This document shows positions 1-5,860 of a stretch of 12,953 nt of DNA, one piece after another. The notes under the pieces were generated by a model. The model did no database searches and was not told the DNA's origin. It was given only the letters and a program-made list of their open reading frames with translations. The stretch is taken from positions 1-12,953 of the forward strand of contig DASVWG010000176.1 of the NCBI GenBank assembly GCA_036389695.1, written 5' to 3'. The position numbers were made by a program, and so were the translations under genes. Every line of letters begins with the position of its first letter. The first letter of the stretch is position 1. Origin of the DNA: JALZHR01 sp036389695. Its GTDB lineage: Bacteria > Acidobacteriota > Blastocatellia > Pyrinomonadales > Pyrinomonadaceae.

Positions 1-189
1 GCGCAGTTTGGCGCTACGGGCGATATGCCGGAGCCGTTTGACTATGACGGCGACCGGAAAGCCGACTTTGCCGTTTTCCGTTCGTCGCCGGGCGTGCATT
101 ACATTTTGCGCTCTACCGTCGGCGACAGCGTCGGCGTGCAGTTCGGCGCGGCGACTGATACTCCGATAGCCGCGGCTTACGTCAGATAA
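1..189 (+). CDS. FG-GAP/VCBS-repeat protein, C-terminal fragment
   Basis: The gene enters from the left edge in frame 1 and ends at TAA (187-189), leaving the last 62 residues. The fragment reads as parts of two FG-GAP/VCBS-like beta-propeller blades. A DYDGDRKAD stretch (residues 14-22) has alternating aspartates typical of the calcium-binding loop in these repeats. It is followed by an FAVFR strand, then a second QFGA...DTPIAAAYV half-repeat that closes the protein. Such tails are common at the C-terminus of large secreted or surface proteins in Acidobacteriota; that is family knowledge. The N-terminus, signal peptide and any other domain lie outside the window, so the function of the whole protein cannot be given. 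Nothing suggests it is broken: it ends in a complete repeat and an ordinary stop. Confidence 0.8.
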   Translation, partial: AQFGATGDMPEPFDYDGDRKADFAVFRSSPGVHYILRSTVGDSVGVQFGAATDTPIAAAYVR

Positions 190-201
190 AAGAAAGGTTA
201 A

Positions 202-290
202 AAGCGGAAAAGCGAAAAGGTGGAAAAGTTTGGAGTCGAAAGCCAGCCGTACTTTTTCACTTTTTCACTTTTTCACTTTTTCACTTTCTT
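202..290. repeat. Inverted arrays of an 8-bp tandem repeat (hairpin)
   Basis: The right arm has four exact ACTTTTTC octamers (251-282) plus a decayed fifth (283-290). The left arm (about 202-229) holds the complementary purine motif as diverged 8-base units of the GAAAAGCG / GAAAAGGTG type. The arms can fold on each other around a loop of about 20 bases (230-250). The element follows the stop of the preceding gene and precedes the permease pair. It may act as a terminator or be a member of a dispersed repeat family. Function is inferred. Confidence 0.75.
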
Positions 291-344
291 CTTTTATTTA
301 GCGAAACATTCTCCGCAAAAATTTCGTAATTCTCAATATCTCTG

Positions 345-359
345 GCGCGACACTCGCGC
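345..359 (+). other. Small GC hairpin in the permease leader
   Basis: GCGCGA (345-350) and TCGCGC (354-359) are perfect complements around a 3-base loop, about 35 bases before the permease ATG. It could be a leader RNA structure or an operator half-site, or chance. No promoter was convincingly identified in 291-394. Confidence 0.3.
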
Positions 360-394
360 GGTCAATTCCAACAAACGGGCAGTTTTTGATTTTT

Positions 395-1639
395 ATGCGA
401 CATCTTTATTCATTTTACACGGACGCTTTCTGGATTTCCGTCAAGTCGATTTTAGAGCATAAACTTCGGGCTTTTCTGACTTTGCTCGGCGTCATTATCG
501 GCGTTTCGGCGGTCGTCGTGGTCGGCGCTTCGATTAGCGGTCTGAATTCCTACGTGACGGATAAAATCTCGAAAGTGCTCGGCGTCAATCACTTTATGAT
601 TGCGCGGATGGCTTTTTCGGGCAGAATGCCGGACGACGCCTTTGAGCGCGCCAACCGCCGCAATAAAAATATCACGTGGGAAGAATACGAATATATCCGC
701 GACCATTGCCGCAACTGCACCGAAGTCGGCGCGGCGTCTTTCGCGACGGCGGATTTGAATCAGGACGGCATCGAGATGCCCTCGACGCGCATTTTCGGCT
801 CGACGTCGAATATGGAGATAATCGAGGAAAAAGAAATCGACCAGGGACGCTTTATCACCAACGACGAGGTCGTGCGCTCGGCAAAAGTCTGCGTGCTCGG
901 CGCGGACGTCAAAGAAAAATTCTTTCCCGATAAAAGCGCGATTGGACAGCATTTAAAGCTGCGCGGCATTCCGTTTGAAGTCGTCGGCGTCGAAGAAAAA
1001 CGCGGCTCGATGTTCGGCGATTCGCTCGACCGTATGGTTTACATTCCGGTCACGATGCACCTGCAAATGTTCGGGCGCGGCAACGGCGTGCAGGTTCACG
1101 GAAAATCAGCCGAGCGCGAATCTTTGACCGTCGCGATTGAAGAAGCGCGCACCGTTTTGCGCAACAAGCGCCAGTTGCTCGGCAGCGAAGAAGACACTTT
1201 CGGCTTGGTCAACACGCAGGATTTGGGCAATCAGATTGACCAGTTTACGGCGGCGATTGCGGTCGTCGTCGTGCCGATTACGTTGATTACGCTGATTGTC
1301 GGCGGCATCGTCGTGATGAATATTATGCTCGTTTCCGTCACCGAAAGAACTTTTGAAGTCGGCTTGCGAAAAGCTTTGGGCGCAACCCGCAAGCAGATTC
1401 TTTTGCAGTTCTTAATCGAATCGGCGCTGCTTTGTATGATGGGCGGAATCATCGGGCTTTTAGTCGCGGCGGGCGTGACCACGCTGATTACGTATCTGGC
1501 GCAAATCACGATGACGATTACGATAACCTATGTCATTCTGGCGGTCGGCGTCTCCAGCATTATCGGCATCGTCGCCGGTCTTTATCCGGCATTTAAGGCG
1601 TCGAAGCTCGACCCGATTATCGCGCTGACGCAAAATTAA
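395..1639 (+). CDS. MacB/FtsX-type ABC transporter permease (first of pair)
   Basis: A 414-residue membrane protein of the MacB-like permease family. These permeases work with a cytoplasmic ATPase by mechanotransmission, exporting peptides, drugs or lipoproteins; the substrate here is unknown. One N-terminal membrane segment (about residues 25-48, motif LLGVIIGV) is followed by a periplasmic MacB_PCD domain (about 50-280). The FtsX domain follows, with three further segments and the signatures GGIVVMNIMLVSVTERT, LRKALGATR and LYPAFKASKLDP. I chose the ATG at 395; an in-frame TTG nine bases upstream is possible. No strong ribosome binding site is visible for either. An unusual CxxC pair (residues 105 and 108) lies in the periplasmic domain. 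The second permease starts 10 bases after this stop, so they are almost surely cotranscribed. No ATPase gene is adjacent. Confidence 0.92.
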   Translation: MRHLYSFYTDAFWISVKSILEHKLRAFLTLLGVIIGVSAVVVVGASISGLNSYVTDKISKVLGVNHFMIARMAFSGRMPDDAFERANRRNKNITWEEYEYIRDHCRNCTEVGAASFATADLNQDGIEMPSTRIFGSTSNMEIIEEKEIDQGRFITNDEVVRSAKVCVLGADVKEKFFPDKSAIGQHLKLRGIPFEVVGVEEKRGSMFGDSLDRMVYIPVTMHLQMFGRGNGVQVHGKSAERESLTVAIEEARTVLRNKRQLLGSEEDTFGLVNTQDLGNQIDQFTAAIAVVVVPITLITLIVGGIVVMNIMLVSVTERTFEVGLRKALGATRKQILLQFLIESALLCMMGGIIGLLVAAGVTTLITYLAQITMTITITYVILAVGVSSIIGIVAGLYPAFKASKLDPIIALTQN

Positions 1640-1649
1640 TGGAATTATT

Positions 1650-2924
1650 ATGATAAAGCTGAGATTTAAAAATTCGCTGCCCGCCGAAGTTTTGCGGATG
1701 GCGATAGAAAGCATCTGGTCGCACAAGTTTCGTTCCGTGCTGACGATTCTCGGCATCGTGGTCGGCGTGATGACGGCGATTGTCGTCGCATCGATTCTGA
1801 CCGGACTGCGCCAGAGCATCATCGCCATCGTCGAAGATTACGGCACGAACAACATCTACGCCTTTCATCTTTCGACCGGCTTCGGCGCGGGCGACCGTTC
1901 CGAGCGTTCGCGAAAACCGCTGACCGAAGAGGACGCCGACGCGATTATGCGCCAGTCAAACGCGATTGAAGACATCGCGCTGGTCGCGCCGCAAATCGGC
2001 AGCTTCGGCAACGATTTCGACGACAATCTGATTTACGAAGGCAAAAATTATCGCTGGGCTTTGACGCACGGCGTCTCGCCGAATTACGACAAAGTCGTCA
2101 ACATCACTTTGCGCGAAGGACGCTTTATCACCGAAGCCGATAATCAGCAGCGCCGCAACGTGCTGGTCATCGGCGTCAACGCGGCGGACGCACTTTTCCC
2201 CGACGAAAAAGACGGAATCGCCGGAAAGCTCGTGCGGATGAACGGTCAGGTCTGGGAAATCATCGGCGTTCTGGAAAAACGAAAAGCCGGATTTTTCGGC
2301 GAAAACGAGGAAGACCGCGCCGTGCTTCTGCCGTATCGCACCGCGCGGAAAGTCGCGCCGCAGCGCGAATATCTGCTGCAAATCATTCAGGCGAAAACCG
2401 GAATGATTCAGCAAGCACTGCAGGACGGCGAAGACGTTCTGCGCCAGCGCCGCGGCGTCAAATTCGGCGAGCCGAACAACTTCGACATCAAAACCGCGAG
2501 TAAATTTATCGAGCAGTTCGACTCTATCACGGCGATGGTCGGCTTAATCGCCATCGCCATTTCCAGTCTCGGCTTGCTCGTCGGCGGCATCGGCGTGATG
2601 AATATCATGCTCGTCTCTGTCACCGAAAGAACCAAAGAAATCGGCATCCGCAAAGCCATCGGCGCGACGCGCGGCGCAATCGTCCTGCAATTCCTGCTCG
2701 AAGCGATGACCTTAACCTTCTTCGGCGGTGTCATCGGCGTCAGCCTCGCCATCGTCATCAGCTATCTGATAATGTTTCTGATGCCGAGCCTTCCCGCCTT
2801 AATTCCACTCTGGGCGATTCTGCTCGGTTTGGGAGTTTCCATCGGCGTCGGCTTAATCTTCGGCGTTCTCCCCGCGCGAAAAGCGGCGCGCTTAGACCCG
2901 ATTGAATGTCTGCGCTACGAATAA
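1650..2924 (+). CDS. MacB/FtsX-type ABC transporter permease (second of pair)
   Basis: A 424-residue paralogue of the preceding permease with the same architecture. The first membrane segment is at about residues 29-52 (LTILGIVVGV). The periplasmic MacB_PCD domain spans about 55-285. The FtsX core has segments near 293-320, 345-376 and 385-408. Family signatures are clear: GGIGVMNIMLVSVTERTKE, IRKAIGATR and GVLPARKAARLDPIECLR. The ATG at 1650 has a GGA-containing stretch about 8 bases upstream and follows the first permease stop by 10 bases, indicating translational coupling. The two differ most in the periplasmic domain; this copy lacks the CxxC pair. Family members function as dimers, so the pair may form a heterodimer with a shared ATPase encoded elsewhere; this is inference. 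The operon ends at a strong hairpin (2942-2998). Confidence 0.93.
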   Translation: MIKLRFKNSLPAEVLRMAIESIWSHKFRSVLTILGIVVGVMTAIVVASILTGLRQSIIAIVEDYGTNNIYAFHLSTGFGAGDRSERSRKPLTEEDADAIMRQSNAIEDIALVAPQIGSFGNDFDDNLIYEGKNYRWALTHGVSPNYDKVVNITLREGRFITEADNQQRRNVLVIGVNAADALFPDEKDGIAGKLVRMNGQVWEIIGVLEKRKAGFFGENEEDRAVLLPYRTARKVAPQREYLLQIIQAKTGMIQQALQDGEDVLRQRRGVKFGEPNNFDIKTASKFIEQFDSITAMVGLIAIAISSLGLLVGGIGVMNIMLVSVTERTKEIGIRKAIGATRGAIVLQFLLEAMTLTFFGGVIGVSLAIVISYLIMFLMPSLPALIPLWAILLGLGVSIGVGLIFGVLPARKAARLDPIECLRYE

Positions 2925-2931
2925 GCTAGTC

Positions 2932-3001
2932 AGTGCAAAACGCAAAATGCAAAGTGCAAAATGGAAGAAGTATTTTCATTTTGCACTTTGCATTTTGCAC
3001 T
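2932..3001. repeat. Inverted 7-mer tandem repeat hairpin between convergent genes
   Basis: The left arm contains GCAAAAT-type heptamers (GCAAAAC, GCAAAAT, GCAAAGT, GCAAAAT) and the right arm their complement. Bases 2942-2963 and 2977-2998 form a perfect 22-bp stem around a 13-base loop. The element lies between the stops of the permease operon (2924) and the beta-CASP gene (3011). It could therefore terminate transcription from both sides, though no pure T-run follows. The 22-base left arm recurs exactly at 5744-5765, showing it belongs to a dispersed family. Confidence 0.85.
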
Positions 3002-3010
3002 ATTTACGCC

Positions 3011-4414
3011 TTACTTCAACTCAAATTTTTCTTGATAGCTCGGAACGTGGACGTTCCAGCCGAATCTTTCGCGGATATGTTCAGCCATTGCCTGCGCCGC
3101 GTCGGGTTCGCCGTGCGTGGTAAAGACGGTTTTCGGCGTTGCTTGTAAGCCTTCGAGCCATCTCAAAACCGCTTTCCAGTCGGCGTGGGCGCTGAAGCCT
3201 TCGACTTTTTCGACGTGGCAGCGGACGGGAATCCATTCTTTCATGATGCGGACTTCCCTTTCGCCGTCCTGGATGCGTCTGCCGGTCGTGCCCGCCGCCT
3301 GGTAGCCGACGAAAATTATCGTGGCGTTTTCGTTCGGCAGGATACGCATGGCGTGATGCATGACACGACCGCCGGTGAGCATTCCGGAGGCGGAAACGAT
3401 GATGCGCGCGCCTTTCATATCGTTTAAGCGCTTCGATTCTTCGCGGCTCGAAGCGGTCATCATCGAAGCCGTGCGCAGCGGATGTCGTTTTTGCATCAGG
3501 ATTGAGGCGTATTCCTCGTCCTGTTCTTCGTGCCAGCGATTGTAAACCTGCGTTGCCTGCGCCGCCATCGGCGAATCGACGATGACGGGCAGAATCGGGA
3601 TTTTTCCATCTTCTTCCAGCTCGCGAATCAGATACAAAATTTCCTGCGTGCGCCCGACGGCGAAAGCCGGAATCAAAATCGGCGCATTGCGGCGAAAAGC
3701 TTCGTTGATGATTTTCGCCAGTTGGACATCAGACGCGACGTCGCCGTGCAGACGGTTGCCGTAAGTCGATTCGACCATCAGATAATCGCACTCGGCGGGA
3801 ATCGCCGGGTCTTTGATAATCGGCTGGTCGTAATGCCCCAAATCGCCGGAAAACAGAAATCGTAAAGGCTCGCCCGTTTCTTTCGCGCCCGCAATTTCAA
3901 TCAAGACGAGGCTCGCGCCGATAATGTGTCCGGCGACGTAAAACGCGGCGCGGAAGCCTTCGCAAAGCTCGACGAATTCGCCGTTGTTCGGCACGGGATG
4001 GAGAAGCTTCAGAGCGTCTTTCGCATCGTTTTCGTCGTAAAGCGGAAGCGCGGGCTGATGAGAGGTTAAGCCCTTGCGATTGCGATATTCGGCGTCTTCT
4101 TCCTGCAATCTGCCGGAATCGGGCAGCAGAATTTTGAGCAAATCGGCGGTCGCGTCGGAAGTGAAAACCTTTTTGTTGTAGCCGAGCCGGACGACGCGCG
4201 GCAGATAACCCGTGTGGTCGATATGCGCGTGCGTGATGACGACCGCGTCCAAATCCTGCGGATTAAACGGCGGCTCCTGCCAGTTTCGCTCGCGCAATTG
4301 TTTTTCGCCCTGAAAAAGCCCGCAATCGATTAGAACTTTTTTGCCGTCGTGTTCGAGCAGATATTTCGAGCCGGTCACGCTGCCGACTCCGCCGTAAAAG
4401 GAAATTGTCGCCAT
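3011..4414 (-). CDS. Beta-CASP metallo-beta-lactamase fold protein (CPSF73/YSH1-like ribonuclease)
   Basis: A 467-residue zinc-dependent hydrolase of the metallo-beta-lactamase/beta-CASP family, whose studied members cut RNA. All landmark motifs are present. HAHIDH (62-67) is the zinc motif. H163 and D191 (FSGDLG) supply further metal ligands. ESTYGNR is at 215-221 and PAFAVGRTQEIL at 249-260. The beta-CASP region carries SASGMLTGGRVMHH (341-354), and GFSAHAD (407-412) and FTTHGEP (431-437) give the C-terminal histidines. It is close to the usual length for compact bacterial members and lacks an added KH or DNA-binding domain. The ATG at 4414 has a GGAG about 7 bases upstream. It is probably cytoplasmic, as no signal peptide is seen. 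It is convergent with the permeases and divergent from the response regulator. Its RNA substrate cannot be inferred. Confidence 0.93.
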   Translation of the reverse strand: MATISFYGGVGSVTGSKYLLEHDGKKVLIDCGLFQGEKQLRERNWQEPPFNPQDLDAVVITHAHIDHTGYLPRVVRLGYNKKVFTSDATADLLKILLPDSGRLQEEDAEYRNRKGLTSHQPALPLYDENDAKDALKLLHPVPNNGEFVELCEGFRAAFYVAGHIIGASLVLIEIAGAKETGEPLRFLFSGDLGHYDQPIIKDPAIPAECDYLMVESTYGNRLHGDVASDVQLAKIINEAFRRNAPILIPAFAVGRTQEILYLIRELEEDGKIPILPVIVDSPMAAQATQVYNRWHEEQDEEYASILMQKRHPLRTASMMTASSREESKRLNDMKGARIIVSASGMLTGGRVMHHAMRILPNENATIIFVGYQAAGTTGRRIQDGEREVRIMKEWIPVRCHVEKVEGFSAHADWKAVLRWLEGLQATPKTVFTTHGEPDAAQAMAEHIRERFGWNVHVPSYQEKFELK

Positions 4415-4555
4415 TTTTTTTCTCCGTGCAAGCTGATTTCGAGTAAAACAATTTTATTTTCTTATATTTAACGACAAACTCCAAATCCCGTTTTATTACT
4501 TCCAAAACCGGAATTTATTAAAAAATTACAATAAAAACGATTATTTTGTAAAAAC

Positions 4556-4587
4556 TTGTTGAACAAACGACTTGACTTCTGTATGCT
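4556..4587 (+). promoter_or_regulatory. Likely sigma70-type promoter of the response regulator, with overlapping palindrome
   Basis: TTGAAC (4559-4564) and TATGCT (4582-4587) are separated by 17 bases, in a very AT-rich stretch upstream that could serve as an UP element. The start point would fall near 4594, leaving a leader of about 28 bases containing an AAGGCGGG ribosome binding site (4607-4614). A perfect palindrome TTGTTgAACAA (4556-4566) overlaps the -35 box and could be an operator half-site pair. The promoter is inferred from consensus only. Confidence 0.5.
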
Positions 4588-4621
4588 AGAGAAATAGTTT
4601 TCTGAAAAGGCGGGTAAAAAT

Positions 4622-4984
4622 ATGCCGAAAACCGTTCTGGTTGTTGAAGATTACACCGATGTTCGGACAATGATGCGGATTCTGATTAAGCGTCACGGCT
4701 ATGAGGTGGTCGAGGCGGCGGACGGTTACGAGGCGGTCGAAAAAACCGTGCAGTTTCATCCCGACCTTATTTTGATGGATTTGGCGCTGCCGATAATGGA
4801 CGGCGCGACGGCGACGAAAATTATCAGGGAAATCGAAGGTTTTGATAACGTTTCGATTGTCGCGCTGACGGCTTATCGCAACACTTCGTTTGAAAAAGCC
4901 ATCGAAGCCGGTTTCGACAACGTGCTTATCAAACCGCTTCATTTTGAAAATCTCGAATCTTTTTTAAATCAATATCTTGCCTAA
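4622..4984 (+). CDS. Single-domain response regulator (receiver only)
   Basis: A 120-residue CheY-like receiver domain with no output domain. The acidic pair E9/D10, phospho-acceptor D53 (LILMDLALPIMDG), T83 (ALTA) and K104 (IKP) are all in place, so it should be phosphorylatable. Stand-alone receivers act by protein contact, for example on motors, kinases or in phosphorelays; the partner here is unknown and no histidine kinase is in the window. The ATG at 4622 follows an AAGGCGGG ribosome binding site. The gene is monocistronic: a likely promoter lies just upstream and a strong intrinsic terminator follows 32 bases after the stop. It is divergent from the beta-CASP gene and shares a 207-base intergenic region with it. 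Confidence 0.93.
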   Translation: MPKTVLVVEDYTDVRTMMRILIKRHGYEVVEAADGYEAVEKTVQFHPDLILMDLALPIMDGATATKIIREIEGFDNVSIVALTAYRNTSFEKAIEAGFDNVLIKPLHFENLESFLNQYLA

Positions 4985-5015
4985 AAATTTATTTATAAGC
5001 TAGAATGTTTATGAG

Positions 5016-5067
5016 AAAATGTTTTGCCGGATAATCCGCTTGTTTTCTTCCGGCAAAACATTTTTTT
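5016..5067 (+). terminator. Rho-independent terminator of the response regulator gene
   Basis: A perfect 16-bp stem is formed by 5016-5031 (AAAATGTTTTGCCGGA) and 5049-5064, around a 17-base loop. The 3' arm runs straight into a T-tract ending at 5067. This is a textbook intrinsic terminator for the gene ending at 4984. It also argues against translation starting upstream of 5132 for the next gene. Confidence 0.9.
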
Positions 5068-5131
5068 GTTTCAAAAATCCTTTCTCTGCGCTAAACTAAG
5101 CGCGTCAAAAATTCCCTTCCGAGGTTTATCC

Positions 5132-5725
5132 GTGAAAAAAAATCTGAGCAAACTCCTTATTTTCGGTTTATTTTTATTTGTCGTTCTGGGCTGCGGCGTT
5201 TTCAACAAAATCAAAAAAGAAATTGAAAGCACGCAAGCGCCGCAGACGCTAATCAGCACCGACGGAAAATGTCAAATCACCGTGCCGGGCAACTGGAAGA
5301 AACAAACCGACTTACACGACGAAGCCACGCTTCAGGCGGGCTATCTGATGGGCGAGCTTTACGTCATCGTCCTTCCCGAAACCAAACAAAGCTTCGGCAG
5401 CTCCGTAGACATTGATTATGTGACCAGAGCGGTGCGCGAAGGCTTGGGCGGAACCGTCACCGGACTTGTTTTAAGCGAGCCGGTTCCGACGATTATCAAC
5501 GGACTGCCGGCGAGACAATTCGAGGCAAGCGGCGAAGTCGAAAAGCTGAAAGTAACGTATCTTTACGCGGTAGTCGACGCGCCGCAAAATTATTACCAGG
5601 TTATAACGTGGACGTTGACGCCGCGTTTTCAAAACAACAAAGGCAAGCTTCAGGAAGTCATCAGCAGCTTCAAAGAAACCGGCGGCAATAGCGAACTGCC
5701 GCCGCCAGCGCTAAAACGTAAGTAA
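5132..5725 (+). CDS. Small predicted lipoprotein, unknown function
   Basis: I chose GTG at 5132, giving 197 residues. It has a GAGG ribosome binding site 5121-5124 at good spacing. The product then begins with a classic lipoprotein signal: KKNLSK, a hydrophobic stretch and the lipobox VLGC with the lipidated cysteine at residue 21. An in-frame ATG at 5024 would run through the upstream terminator hairpin and bury the signal peptide. The mature part (ISTDGKCQITVPGNWKK...) resembles small lipoproteins in which a PsbP/DUF1795-like fold begins with a VPxxW motif; this is a weak resemblance. The C-terminus (ELPPPALKRK) is a short proline-rich tail. It probably sits in the envelope. Nothing in the neighbours reveals its job. 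Confidence 0.82.
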   Translation: MKKNLSKLLIFGLFLFVVLGCGVFNKIKKEIESTQAPQTLISTDGKCQITVPGNWKKQTDLHDEATLQAGYLMGELYVIVLPETKQSFGSSVDIDYVTRAVREGLGGTVTGLVLSEPVPTIINGLPARQFEASGEVEKLKVTYLYAVVDAPQNYYQVITWTLTPRFQNNKGKLQEVISSFKETGGNSELPPPALKRK

Positions 5726-5860
5726 CGCAAAACGTTTATTAATGCAAAATGCAAAGTGCAAAATGCAAAATATTTGGATTTAAGATTTCAGAATTAAATT
5801 AATCCTTCCATTTTGCATTTTGCATTTTGCGTTTTGCCTTTTCGACGTTTTGCCTTACTT
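5720..5860. repeat. Inverted 7-mer tandem repeat element between convergent genes
   Basis: Left arm 5742-5771 carries four GCAAAAT-type heptamers; right arm 5810-5838 carries four ATTTTGC-type ones. A loop of about 38 bases separates them. An outer inverted pair, 5720-5735 and 5845-5860, also matches (15 of 16 positions) and includes the last codon and TAA stop of both convergent genes. The left arm shares an identical 22-base stretch (5744-5765) with the element at 2942-2963. It is a likely bidirectional terminator or dispersed repeat; function is inferred. Confidence 0.82.

Noticed and set aside
220..462. 80-residue open frame on the + strand
   Set aside because: It translates the low-complexity octamer array and overlaps the permease start in another frame; no domain or ribosome binding site.
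452..952. Long antisense frame opposite the first permease
   Set aside because: Arg/Asp/Ala-rich composition typical of a shadow of a GC-biased codon pattern; no recognisable domain, and the sense frame is a clear permease.
4622..4984. Two-component system with a partner kinase
   Set aside because: No histidine kinase in the window; the gene has its own promoter candidate and terminator. The Ser/Thr kinase is a different class and lies on the other strand.
3011..5725. A defence island combining the nuclease-like protein, receiver and lipoprotein
   Set aside because: Separate transcription units with terminators, common housekeeping-type families and no mobile or defence signatures.
5742..5838. 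Possible CRISPR array
   Set aside because: Units are only 7 bases, directly abutting with no spacers, and inverted about a loop.
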